Shown here piece after piece: positions 1 to 7,455 of a stretch of 10,004 nt of DNA. The notes under the pieces were generated by a model. That model was not told where the DNA came from. It saw nothing but the letters and a program-made list of their open reading frames with translations, and did no database searches. Source of the stretch: Verrucomicrobiales bacterium (GTDB taxonomy: Bacteria; Verrucomicrobiota; Verrucomicrobiia; Verrucomicrobiales; DEV007); NCBI GenBank assembly GCA_007123695.1, contig SLGN01000353.1, positions 1-10,004 of the forward strand, in the 5' to 3' direction. How positions within the stretch are numbered: position 1 is the first letter of the stretch; the number at the start of each line of letters is the position of its first letter. The position numbers were made by a program, and so were the translations under genes.

Positions 1-65
1 CTCCCCTCCCCCTTTCCTTTCCCCACCTTTCCCTCCCCTCCTGCCTTTCGGCGGCTCCGCCCCCA
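1..65. promoter_or_regulatory. Pyrimidine-rich leader upstream of the DedA-family gene
   Basis: Positions 1-42 are C/T with a single purine (A25). The opposite strand is therefore a run of G tracts (several of 3-5 G) separated by short A-rich spacers. The tract leads into a GC-rich stretch directly before the ATG at 66. No Shine-Dalgarno-like sequence precedes that ATG. The tract probably lies in the promoter or 5' leader of the gene at 66, but no -10/-35 pair can be seen and the window starts here, so its full extent is unknown. Confidence 0.35.
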
Positions 66-737
66 ATGGATTGGATCAAGCAGCTCCTCGACATCGCGCT
101 CCATCTCCAGGAGCATCTCCACCAGCTCACCCGCGACTACGGTCCCTGGGTCTACGGGATGCTCTTCTTGATCATCTTCTGCGAAACGGGCCTGGTGGTG
201 ACTCCGTTCCTGCCGGGGGATTCGCTGCTCTTCGCCGTCGGCGCCCTCGCGGCGGATCCCTCGAGCGGTCTCCAGGTCGGCCTCGCTTCGGGCATCATCC
301 TCGTCGCCGCGATCCTGGGCGACTCGGTGAACTATTCGATCGGCAAGTATGCGGGGGAGCAGCTCGCGACCCGCTTTCCCCGAATTGTGAAGCAGAAGCA
401 CCTCGACGTGACGAACGAGTTCTTCGAGAAATACGGGGGCAAGACGATCATTCTCGCCCGCTTCGTCCCCATCGTTCGCACCTTCGCCCCCTTCGTGGCC
501 GGGTCGGGCGCGATGAACTACCGGCGCTTCATGCTCTTCAACGTCACAGGGGCGATCCTGTGGGTCGGGCTGATCGTGCCGGCGGGCTGGTTCTTCGGAA
601 ACATCCCGGTGGTGAAGGAGAACTTCGAACTCGTAGTGGTCGGGATCATAGTCGTCTCGGTGCTGCCGATGGTCTACGAGATCTGGAAGTCCCGCCATCT
701 CAAGAAGCGGGAGGAGGCGACGAGACGCGAAGCCTGA
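66..737 (+). CDS. DedA family (VTT/SNARE-associated domain) inner-membrane protein
   Basis: A 223-residue integral membrane protein of the DedA family, whose members support lipid scrambling or flippase activity and membrane homeostasis in the cytoplasmic membrane. Hydrophobic segments lie at about residues 28-60, 70-92, 150-178 and 185-205. The FCETG motif gives E40 and PFLPGDS gives D52. GDSVNY lies at 85-90, and ARFVPIVRTF gives R132 and R138. These acidic and arginine residues match the positions reported as essential in E. coli YqjA/YghB, so the protein looks functional. The C-terminus is a short basic tail (KSRHLKKREEATRRE). Length is normal for the family. ATG 66 is the first in-frame start and gives a typical amphipathic N-terminus, although it has no Shine-Dalgarno sequence. 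The gene converges with the DUF1552 gene, 77 bp downstream. The substrate cannot be told from sequence. Confidence 0.93.
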   Translation: MDWIKQLLDIALHLQEHLHQLTRDYGPWVYGMLFLIIFCETGLVVTPFLPGDSLLFAVGALAADPSSGLQVGLASGIILVAAILGDSVNYSIGKYAGEQLATRFPRIVKQKHLDVTNEFFEKYGGKTIILARFVPIVRTFAPFVAGSGAMNYRRFMLFNVTGAILWVGLIVPAGWFFGNIPVVKENFELVVVGIIVVSVLPMVYEIWKSRHLKKREEATRREA

Positions 738-742
738 CCCGC

Positions 743-765
743 TCGGGTGGGATTGACCCGCCCGG
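743..765. terminator. Stem-loop between two convergent genes, possible bidirectional terminator
   Basis: CGGGTGGG at 744-751 pairs with CCCGCCCG at 757-764 around the 5-nt loop ATTGA, with one T-G wobble. A further T-G pair is possible at 743/765. The hairpin starts 6 bp after the DedA stop and lies about 50 bp beyond the DUF1552 stop on the other strand, so it could serve both. Neither side carries a T-tract, so it is not a canonical intrinsic terminator. Confidence 0.4.
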
Positions 766-814
766 CTGGGAAAACGCCGGAGCGCCCCCGTATTCAAGTC
801 CTGCCGGACCGGCC

Positions 815-2158
815 TCAGCCGAGATCGATGGGACCGCCTTCGCAGAACTTCTCGGTGCCGAAGTTCTCGATGTGGTGGCCCATGGAATGGGCGAGGGCTA
901 GCCAGAGGCGGTTGTGGGCGGTCTTTTCGGGCATCTTGAGGTGCCGGTTCATACGGAAGCCGGTCGCCTTTTCGCCGCCGACGAGGATGAAGGGAATGTC
1001 GTTGAGGGTGTGGCTGTTGCCCTTGCCGAGTTCGTTGAGCCAGATCACGGTGGTGTGGTCGAGCATGCTGCCCTCGCCGCCGGGCTCGGGCGTCCCGGCG
1101 AGGCGCTCGACGAGGTAGGCGAGCTCTCCGCAGAACCATTCGTTGATCTTGTTGAGCTTCTCGACGGCATCCTCGTTGTCGTCGGGTTCGTGGGAGAGGC
1201 TGTGGTGGCCTTCCTCGACGCCGAGCCAGTTCATGCGGGCCTGGCCGACGGAGCGCATGTACTGGAGCGAGGCGACCCGCGACATGTCGTTGGCGAGGGC
1301 GTTGACGAGCAGGTCGATCTGGATGCGGGAGATCCGGGGGGTGTTGTCGTTGACGAGTTCGATGCGGGGATCGATATCGGGCACGGGATGCACCAGCTCT
1401 CCCTGGGCCTTTTCCCGCGCGAGTTCCTGCTCGAGCTCGTGGACGAGCTCGAGGTGCTCGTCGAGGAGACGCCGGTCCTCGCTGGCGAGGCGCGAGGAGA
1501 TGCGACGCAGGTCCTCGCGCACCGAATCGACGATGCCGACGAGGTTCTCGCGGTCCTCGACCTTGCCGTAGAGCTTCTCCATCATGCGGCGGGGGTCGTC
1601 GATGGGAGCGACGGGCTGGTTGGGGCCGGTGTAGGACATCCGCGTCCAGGGGTCGGCGCGGTTGGGGACGGCGACGCCGAACTCGAGCGAGCCGAACCGC
1701 GTCTCGGTGTCGGAGCTGGACTGGAAGAAGTTCCGCAGTTCCTGGTCGATCGAGATCCCCTTGGCCCAGCCGGCCGGGGAACCGCCGCCGCCCTGGATGT
1801 TGCCGGGGAAGAGCTCGGTCCCAGTGAGCAGACAGCTCATCCCGCGCATGTGGCTGTCGCCGTCGCCGCGCACCTGGTTGCAGACGTTGTTGAGGATCAT
1901 GGTGCGCTCGCGCCAAGGCTCGAGGGGCTTGAGAATGCGCTTGTATTCGCAGTCGGAACCTTCGGTCTCGGGCCAGAATTCCCACGGAATGGTGCCGTTG
2001 GGGGAGAACATGAAGATGACGCGCTTGCGGCCTCCCTGCGCTTCGGCGGCGCCGAGGGAGCGGATCCCGGGCAGCCCCGCGAGAAAGGGGAAGGCGGCGG
2101 CGGAAAGGCCGAGCTGCTTGAGGAAATCGCGTCGTTGGGTGGGGTAGGTCGTCTTCAT
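815..2158 (-). CDS. DUF1552 (HXXSHH family) protein with Tat signal peptide
   Basis: A 447-residue exported protein of the DUF1552 family (Pfam HXXSHH), whose biochemical role is unknown. The N-terminus carries a textbook twin-arginine signal, TQRRDFLK at residues 7-14, then a hydrophobic stretch to about 37. The mature protein is therefore probably exported folded, which often implies a cofactor. The family's namesake motif appears as HSLSHE (319-324), with Glu where the last His is expected. Residues about 225-250 are charged and helical, possibly a short coiled coil. Other notable segments are FSPNGTIPWEFWP (51-63) and the C-terminal VIWLNELGKGNSH (371-383). The ATG at 2158 lies in an ATGA overlap with the upstream DUF1592-type gene, so translation is probably coupled. 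An open frame continues upstream to 3763, but that part is only a shadow of the neighbour. DUF1552 and DUF1592 genes are commonly paired in Planctomycetota and Verrucomicrobiota. Confidence 0.93.
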   Translation of the reverse strand: MKTTYPTQRRDFLKQLGLSAAAFPFLAGLPGIRSLGAAEAQGGRKRVIFMFSPNGTIPWEFWPETEGSDCEYKRILKPLEPWRERTMILNNVCNQVRGDGDSHMRGMSCLLTGTELFPGNIQGGGGSPAGWAKGISIDQELRNFFQSSSDTETRFGSLEFGVAVPNRADPWTRMSYTGPNQPVAPIDDPRRMMEKLYGKVEDRENLVGIVDSVREDLRRISSRLASEDRRLLDEHLELVHELEQELAREKAQGELVHPVPDIDPRIELVNDNTPRISRIQIDLLVNALANDMSRVASLQYMRSVGQARMNWLGVEEGHHSLSHEPDDNEDAVEKLNKINEWFCGELAYLVERLAGTPEPGGEGSMLDHTTVIWLNELGKGNSHTLNDIPFILVGGEKATGFRMNRHLKMPEKTAHNRLWLALAHSMGHHIENFGTEKFCEGGPIDLG

Positions 2159-4503
2159 GAGCTGGGAGGGGTCGGGGATTGGGGGCGGGCGGCGATGGCG
2201 CCGATGCGGGCGAAGAGGTCGCGGATGTGGAAGCCGCCTTCGCGGAAGGCGTTCTCGAGCTCGCGGGCGGTGTCGGCGCCGTAGGCGAGCAGAGGCTGCT
2301 TGGCGACGTGGTGGAAAAGGTGCTGGACGAAGACGGCGTGGGCTTCTGGCGAGTCGGCGGCGTAGGAGGCGACTTCGCGGGGGCCTTCGATCTCGATGCG
2401 GTCGCCCTTGTCGGTCTCGAGCACGGAGCGGGTTTCGACGGGCTGACCTTTCTCGTCGTCGCGCCAGCGTCCGATGGCGTCGTAGTGCTCCAGGCTGAAG
2501 CCGAGCGGATTGATGGTGGCGTGGCAGGCCATGCAGGCGGCGGCCTTGGTCATCTCGGTGACCTTCTCGCGCATGGTCAGGTCGGGGGAAAAATGGCTGT
2601 CGATGAACTCGGTGGCCTCGGGCGGCGGACGCAGGGGAAGCCCGGCGATGTTCCGCGCGAGAAAGACGCCGCGGTGGATCGGCGACGTGTTGTCGTGGTA
2701 GGACAGGGCGCTGAGCAGGTAGGGGTGGGTGATGACGCCGGTGCGCTTCTCTTCGGCGAAGGAAACCCTTTCGAAGCCTCCTCCGGCCCCGGCCTTGCGC
2801 CCGAAGAGAGGAGCGAGGCGCTCGTTGAGGTAGAGGTAGTCGGCGAGAAGAAGTTCGCGGTAGTCGGAACTTTCGCCCCAGACGACTTCGTCGAGGAAGA
2901 GCGTGAGGGAGGTGCGGAGGTCGCGGACAAGGGTTTCGTCGAATTCGGGAAACCGCTCGCTGTCCTTGGCGATCTCGGATTTCTCGTCGAGCTGGAGCCA
3001 ATGCTCGAAAAAGCCCGCCAGCTTGAGCCGGGCCCGCGCATCGCCGAGCATGCGCCGGGATTGGGCGAGGAGCTGGGCCTCGTCGCCGAGCGCGTCTTTC
3101 GCGGCGGCCTCGCGGAGCCTTTCGTCGGGGAGGGAATCCCACATGGCGAGGGCGAGCTTGGTGGCGCGTGCCCAGGGGGTCTCCAAAGATTCGAATGCGG
3201 TCGCAGGATAGAGGAAGCCGGGCGAGGTGAGGGAACGCAGGACGACGCGGCGAATCCCCTCTTCGGGATCTTCTCCCTCGCTGCGCGGGGCGAGCGGTTC
3301 GTCGACGAAGCGGCGTCTCGCCTCTTCGTCGAGCGGCCGCCGCTGGGCGCGCTCGGCGAACTCGGCGGCGAAGGTCCGGATCTTCTCGGAGCGGTCCTCG
3401 GCGTCGGCCTTGGTGCGGGCGAGGGAGTCGAGGTTGTCCTTGGCGTAGTCGGCTGCCTCGAAAGCGAGGGACGTCACGGCATCGAGCCAGAGCCGCGACA
3501 CGCTGGTGCCGCGCTCGTAGCCGTCGCTGCGGTCGTCGGCGGGAAATTCGGTGGCGCCGACGAAGGTGAGGTGCCGCCACCGGGGAGAAAGAACCTCGGT
3601 CGGCATGATCTCGCGAGACCCGTGCGGCGGCTTCCAATGGAGCTCGACGAGGGCTTTTTCCTCCTGGTGCTTGAAGAACTCGAGCTTCAGCGGGTAGTGG
3701 CGTCCGCCGAGGAGGTGGATGCTGCCTTTCTCCTCGCGAACTTCGTTGCCCGCCGCGACCCACCCGTCGACAAGGGCCGGCTTGCTCGTGTCGTGTTCGT
3801 TGACGAAGAGCCGGGCGCCGTTGCGCGTGCGGATGGTAAATTCGTAGACGCCGGTGTCGCGGGCGTAGAAGGATCCGCTCCAGTTGATGTTGAACTGGGG
3901 CAGTTCGGTCTCAAGCCCCTCGGGCAGCTCGGGGATTCCGGCACCGTAGTCGAAGGCGATGCGAGGGTCCTCGCGCTCGAACTTCTCGGTTTGGAAATCG
4001 TTGTTCCCGGCCTTGGCCCGGTTGTTGAGGGTGTAGTGGCCCTTCAGCCCGCGCTCTTCGAAAGCCTGGGGGAAGTCGGCGCGGCGGAATCCGGCGAAAA
4101 GATCGGAGACCGAGGAATGGATCTGCGGACCGGTGAGACGGGTGAGGTCGGGCGAAACGGGCGCGTCGCCGCCCCGCGCGGCGGGCGAGTAGAAGGCGTG
4201 ATAGATGTATTCGGCGACGAGCCGGGCCTCTTCGCCGACGCAGTCTTCGGCATGGTCTTCCGGCATGGTGCGCTCGATGCGCCCGGCGAGGGAATCGATG
4301 GAGCGGGTGCCCTGGAGCGGATCGACCCCGAGATCGTCGTCGCCCTCGCCGCTCTTTCCGTGGCATTCGAGGCAAAGCTTGGCGTAGATGGCCTTGCCGG
4401 GGTGCTTCTCCAGATTCAGGGCCATGGCACCGGGCAAGGCCGACGAAACCGCCGCAGAAGCGATCGTCGCGACCAAGGCTCGGAGGATGTGGCTTCGGGT
4501 CAT
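2155..4503 (-). CDS. PA14-containing DUF1592/DUF1588-type multi-domain c-type cytochrome
   Basis: A 782-residue exported protein with a Sec-type signal peptide (residues 1 to about 28). Order of parts: a class-I-like cytochrome c domain with CLECH (44-48) and probable Met ligand M80 in TMPEDH; a DUF1587-like segment (RLTGPQIHSSVSDLF, 122-136); a PA14 domain (about 203-306; WSGSFYARDTGVYEF and VDGW are typical); DUF1595 (about 376-435, AERAQRRPLDEEARR); DUF1592 (about 440-565); DUF1588 (about 582-682) with a second haem motif CMACH (657-661) followed by INPLGFSLEHYDAIGRW; and DUF1585 (about 690-765). This is the PSD-type domain set of Planctomycetota and Verrucomicrobiota. PA14 suggests carbohydrate or surface binding; redox activity is inferred from two CxxCH sites. 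ATG 4503 is preferred because the signal peptide begins there; an in-frame TTG at 4536 would add 11 residues. It is first in an operon with the overlapping DUF1552 gene. Its substrate is unknown. Confidence 0.93.
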   Translation of the reverse strand: MTRSHILRALVATIASAAVSSALPGAMALNLEKHPGKAIYAKLCLECHGKSGEGDDDLGVDPLQGTRSIDSLAGRIERTMPEDHAEDCVGEEARLVAEYIYHAFYSPAARGGDAPVSPDLTRLTGPQIHSSVSDLFAGFRRADFPQAFEERGLKGHYTLNNRAKAGNNDFQTEKFEREDPRIAFDYGAGIPELPEGLETELPQFNINWSGSFYARDTGVYEFTIRTRNGARLFVNEHDTSKPALVDGWVAAGNEVREEKGSIHLLGGRHYPLKLEFFKHQEEKALVELHWKPPHGSREIMPTEVLSPRWRHLTFVGATEFPADDRSDGYERGTSVSRLWLDAVTSLAFEAADYAKDNLDSLARTKADAEDRSEKIRTFAAEFAERAQRRPLDEEARRRFVDEPLAPRSEGEDPEEGIRRVVLRSLTSPGFLYPATAFESLETPWARATKLALAMWDSLPDERLREAAAKDALGDEAQLLAQSRRMLGDARARLKLAGFFEHWLQLDEKSEIAKDSERFPEFDETLVRDLRTSLTLFLDEVVWGESSDYRELLLADYLYLNERLAPLFGRKAGAGGGFERVSFAEEKRTGVITHPYLLSALSYHDNTSPIHRGVFLARNIAGLPLRPPPEATEFIDSHFSPDLTMREKVTEMTKAAACMACHATINPLGFSLEHYDAIGRWRDDEKGQPVETRSVLETDKGDRIEIEGPREVASYAADSPEAHAVFVQHLFHHVAKQPLLAYGADTARELENAFREGGFHIRDLFARIGAIAARPQSPTPPSS

Positions 4504-4712
4504 CGTGGGAAAAATTGCAGGTAATCGGGGGCACAAAAATGTTCTGCGCCTACACCTTACATTACGCGATTTTCAACCACTTTTCGCCCAAGTTCGGTTA
4601 CGCATGCCCGCTACCCTTCGGGCCGGAACTCTCCGCGACTGCGCCTGAACGCTCCCGTGTTTTTGCTTTCCGGGCGGCGGAGGAGAACGCTAGTCTGAAG
4701 GGCGATTTCCCT
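4504..4712. promoter_or_regulatory. Divergent intergenic region between the cytochrome operon and the M23 peptidase gene
   Basis: This 209-bp gap must hold the start signals for both the minus-strand DUF1592/DUF1552 operon and the plus-strand peptidase gene. The half nearest the cytochrome gene (about 4504-4600) is clearly more A/T-rich than its surroundings, as expected for a promoter. A TTGAAA hexamer reads on the minus strand at 4576-4571, but I see no convincing -10 partner at standard spacing. On the plus strand GAAGGG lies about 12 nt before ATG 4713, a weak and rather distant Shine-Dalgarno candidate. No operator palindrome is evident. Confidence 0.5.
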
Positions 4713-6236
4713 ATGAAAACCCACCCGGGGCCGAGACGCCCCCTCATGCCCCCGTTCCGGCTCGGCGCCATCGCCGCGAGCGCATTCGCCGCCTTCGTCT
4801 TCCTCTCCACGCCCCGGCTCTGCGTTGCGGAGATTCCGGCAGCCACGCGGGACCCGGGTTTCCGGCTTGTCGATCTCGATGTCGGAGAAGGCGCCGAAAT
4901 CGAACTCCCGGACGGCAGCACGGTGGAGGTTGCCGTCGTTTCGCTCCACGAAAGCCGCGACACGGTTCGCGCCTCGATCCGCGAGGCCCGCGTCGAGGTC
5001 ACCGTCGACGGTGAAACGGTCGAGCTTTTCTCCTCGCACTACCATCTGCCTCGCGCCGTCGGAAGCGTCAGGATCGACTGCCCCGTGACCAAGGGCCATC
5101 TCGACGGCGTCAACGGCAACCCATGGGGGATCGAAAAGGCGGTGCGGCTCCGCCTGTGGCCGGCCGACTCGCCCCTGACCGAGCCGGGAACCTTCGCCTA
5201 CCCGCTCGGGCAGGCTTGGTTCGCCTCTGCCACTTCGATGGCGAACGAACCCATCGACGCAGGAGCCCGGAGCGGATACGTCTACCACTACGACCTCGAC
5301 TTCGGAGGGGCCGAGAAGCTGACCGAGGTCTTCGCCGCGACCGACGGGCTCGTCGTCTCCTCGGCCAACCAGAGCCTGCCCGGCTACGAGGACTCCCCGG
5401 TGCGGCAGCGCTACGACGTCGTCTACCTGCTCGACGACCGCGGATTCTACTACCGCTACAGCCACTTCCACCGGATCCATCCCGAGGTCCGGATGGGCCA
5501 GCGGGTCCGGATGGGCCAGCAGCTCGGCATCCTCGGAAAGGAGGGCGCGAGCGGCGGCTGGTCCCACCTGCACTTCGGTTTGTGGATGCGGATGCCTTCG
5601 GGTCTGTGGGGTTCGCTCGACGCCTATCCCCTGGTGTGGGAGGCCTACCTGCGCGACCGCGAGCCCAGCGTCCTCGCAGTGGCGCGTCCCGGACATCTCC
5701 TGCGCGCCGGCGAGACCGCCGTGCTCGACGGCTCCAAGTCGTGGAGTTCGGCAGGGGGCTCGCTGCGCCACCGCTGGACCTTCGGCGACGGTTCTTCGGC
5801 CGAGGGCGAGAAGGTCGAGCGCCTCTACGCCAAGCCGGGCCGCTACAGCGAAATCCTCCAGGTCGAGGACGAGCAAGGAAACGTCGCCTATGACTTCGTC
5901 CGCGTGCTGGTCGTCGATCCCGTCGACCTCGACGCCTTTCCGCCGAACGTCCACGCGGCCTTCTCGCCGACCGAGGGCCTGCGGGCGGGCGAGCCGGTGA
6001 CTGTCCTGGTGCGTTCCTTCCGCACTGCGGAGGGCCGAGAACGCATCGACTTCGGTGACGGCAGCGAGCCCGTCCACGTGCGATCGGCCAGCGACACCGG
6101 CAACCTGGATCCGGACGGCTACGCCTCGGTCGAGCACCGCTACGAAAAGCCGGGCGACTACCTCGTGCGCATCGACCGGGAGAACGAACGGGGTTGGCCG
6201 GCCTTCACGCACCTTCACATCCGCGTGCTGCCGTAG
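4713..6236 (+). CDS. Secreted M23 family metallopeptidase with two C-terminal PKD-type domains
   Basis: A 507-residue exported protein. The N-terminus has basic residues then a hydrophobic core (about 16-32) and a likely cleavage after CVA (37-39). Residues about 48-160 form a beta-rich region I do not recognise. An M23 (LytM/lysostaphin-like) domain spans about 185-312: HYDLD (192-196) gives H192 and D196, and SHLHFGLW (284-291) gives H285 and H287. These are the zinc and catalytic residues of the family, with RYSHFH (248-253) as the usual supporting His region. All core residues are present, so an active peptidoglycan or other endopeptidase is likely. A PKD domain follows (about 318-402, WTFGDGSS) and then a second PKD-like domain (about 412-507, IDFGDGSE), each ending in the usual KPG(R/D)Y turn. 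ATG 4713 is chosen because the signal peptide starts there; the open frame extends to 4515 in non-coding-looking sequence, and ATG 4746 is an alternative. It stands alone, convergent with the OCD-family gene. Confidence 0.9.
   Translation: MKTHPGPRRPLMPPFRLGAIAASAFAAFVFLSTPRLCVAEIPAATRDPGFRLVDLDVGEGAEIELPDGSTVEVAVVSLHESRDTVRASIREARVEVTVDGETVELFSSHYHLPRAVGSVRIDCPVTKGHLDGVNGNPWGIEKAVRLRLWPADSPLTEPGTFAYPLGQAWFASATSMANEPIDAGARSGYVYHYDLDFGGAEKLTEVFAATDGLVVSSANQSLPGYEDSPVRQRYDVVYLLDDRGFYYRYSHFHRIHPEVRMGQRVRMGQQLGILGKEGASGGWSHLHFGLWMRMPSGLWGSLDAYPLVWEAYLRDREPSVLAVARPGHLLRAGETAVLDGSKSWSSAGGSLRHRWTFGDGSSAEGEKVERLYAKPGRYSEILQVEDEQGNVAYDFVRVLVVDPVDLDAFPPNVHAAFSPTEGLRAGEPVTVLVRSFRTAEGRERIDFGDGSEPVHVRSASDTGNLDPDGYASVEHRYEKPGDYLVRIDRENERGWPAFTHLHIRVLP
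5486..5520 (+). repeat. 17-bp direct repeat with 18-bp period inside the M23 domain
   Basis: The sequence at 5486-5502 (GGTCCGGATGGGCCAGC) recurs exactly at 5504-5520. It stays in frame and encodes VRMGQR then VRMGQQ. M23 domains normally carry two related Gly-containing turns here (the V-x-x-G-Q pattern), so the protein repeat is expected. The near-identity at DNA level suggests recent duplication or conversion, or simply strong codon bias. Confidence 0.7.
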
Positions 6237-6265
6237 GCAACGGGAAGGCCCGCCCCCGTCCACCG

Positions 6266-7324
6266 TCAGACGCGCACCCAGTCCTTGAGTTCGGCGTGCT
6301 CGAAGATCATCGACTCTTGCAGGACGAGATCGGTCCCGACGCCGGCCTCGAGAGCGCGCAGATGCATGGCTCGGGCAATGCCGACATCGACGTAGGCAAG
6401 GCCGACGGCGTTGAAGTAGGTGCGCTCGTCGGGCGATTCCCGCCCCGGCTTGGTCCCGTGAACGAGCTCGGAGAGATTGCCGTGGATGTCGGCGTCGGCG
6501 AGTTCGCCGTCGCGGTACATGCGGCTGAGGGTCTGGGTGCGGTGCTTCACCGTCTCCCAGTCGTCGCAGACGATTTTTTCGCACTGCTTGACCACCGCGT
6601 ATTCGTCCTCCCAGCCTCCCACGTGGCTGTAGAAGGCTCCGGGCTTCATCCAATCGGCCTTGAGCAGGGGCGCCTGGGCGCTGGTGGCGGTGACGAGAAT
6701 GTCGGCGCCCTCGACGGCGGTCCGCAAGTCGGTCCCGGCGGCGACGAACTCCATTTCCGGAAGCAGGGGCGCCATCTCGCGGACGAACTGCTCCTCCTCT
6801 GCCGGAGTCTTGGCCCCGACCCGGCATTGCCGCAGCGAGGGACGCGCGACCTTCATCGAGAGGAGGTGCATCTTGGCCTGCTCGCCCGCACCGATGAATC
6901 CGATCACTTCGGCGCCCTCCCGGGCGAGATGTTTCGCCGCGACCGCGCCCATGGCCCCGACCCGCAGGTTCGAGCAGAGCGTGCCCTCCATCACCGCCAC
7001 GGGGAAGCCCTTTTCGATCTCGCTGAGCAGGATCACGGCGGTGAGGTTCTGCAGCCCGAACTTCGCGGGGTTCGGGGGAAAGACCGAGACCCATTTCACT
7101 CCGCAGATCCGCTCCTTGAGAAAGGTGGCGGGCAGGCAGTTGATCCGCTCCTGCGTCGAATCGTCGAAGATCTGGACGATCTTTTCGGGAAAGAGCACCT
7201 CTCCGGCGTCGAAGGCGCGCATGGCGGCTTCGGCGGCCTCCATGGCCATGGCGGGGTCGAGGCATCCGGCCCGCAGGAGGTCTTCCTGGGAAAGGTAGCG
7301 GCAGGTGATGGAGTGGTCTTTCAT
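6266..7324 (-). CDS. Ornithine cyclodeaminase/mu-crystallin family NAD(P)-dependent oxidoreductase
   Basis: A 352-residue cytoplasmic protein of the OCD/mu-crystallin family, which includes ornithine cyclodeaminase, archaeal alanine dehydrogenase, ketimine reductases and opine-type dehydrogenases such as SbnB. The dinucleotide-binding loop is GFIGAGEQAKMHL (142-154), preceded by NLRVGAMGAVAAKHLA (119-134), typical of the family. K77 in GVKWVSVFPPNP matches the conserved substrate-carboxylate Lys. YVDVGIARAMHLRA (311-324) matches the conserved C-terminal helix. Where true ornithine cyclodeaminases have a catalytic Asp in a V-G-G-D stretch, this protein has HVGGWEDEY (234-242), with W238 in that place. 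Ornithine deamination is therefore doubtful and the substrate should be left open. ATG 7324 gives the expected N-terminus for the family; no Shine-Dalgarno is visible. It is divergent from alr, with 372 bp between starts, and ends 29 bp from the M23 gene. Confidence 0.9.
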   Translation of the reverse strand: MKDHSITCRYLSQEDLLRAGCLDPAMAMEAAEAAMRAFDAGEVLFPEKIVQIFDDSTQERINCLPATFLKERICGVKWVSVFPPNPAKFGLQNLTAVILLSEIEKGFPVAVMEGTLCSNLRVGAMGAVAAKHLAREGAEVIGFIGAGEQAKMHLLSMKVARPSLRQCRVGAKTPAEEEQFVREMAPLLPEMEFVAAGTDLRTAVEGADILVTATSAQAPLLKADWMKPGAFYSHVGGWEDEYAVVKQCEKIVCDDWETVKHRTQTLSRMYRDGELADADIHGNLSELVHGTKPGRESPDERTYFNAVGLAYVDVGIARAMHLRALEAGVGTDLVLQESMIFEHAELKDWVRV

Positions 7325-7455
7325 AGCACCCAAGATGAACCGGACCGACCGCGGGCGATACGCCTCGACTGCAAAAGACTGCTCCGATTTTGTCCTTCCA
7401 GTTGTCAGGGCGGCCGCTTTCGGGCATTTTCGGCAGATCCATGGCATCGAAGCCC

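Noticed and set aside
803..813. GCCGG-A-CCGGC palindrome downstream of the DUF1552 gene
   Set aside because: A one-base loop cannot form a hairpin and there is no T-tract; GC-rich DNA gives such palindromes by chance.
914..2284. A 456-codon plus-strand open frame opposite the DUF1552 gene
   Set aside because: The minus strand encodes a full Tat signal and DUF1552 motifs over the same bases; the plus-strand product is biased and unrecognisable.
2159..3763. Upstream extension of the DUF1552 reading frame to a 982-residue product
   Set aside because: The extension is an Arg/Pro-rich out-of-frame copy of the DUF1592-type gene. The Tat signal peptide at 2158 marks the true start.
2179..4524. A 781-codon plus-strand open frame antisense to the DUF1592-type cytochrome gene
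   Set aside because: It mirrors the real gene. High G/C at third codon positions removes stops from the antisense frame, and its translation is repetitive Gly/Val/Glu/Ala with no family motif.
6240..6259. ACGGG/CCCGT pairing in the 29-bp gap between the M23 and OCD-family genes
   Set aside because: Only five base pairs and no T-tract on either strand; not enough to call a terminator.
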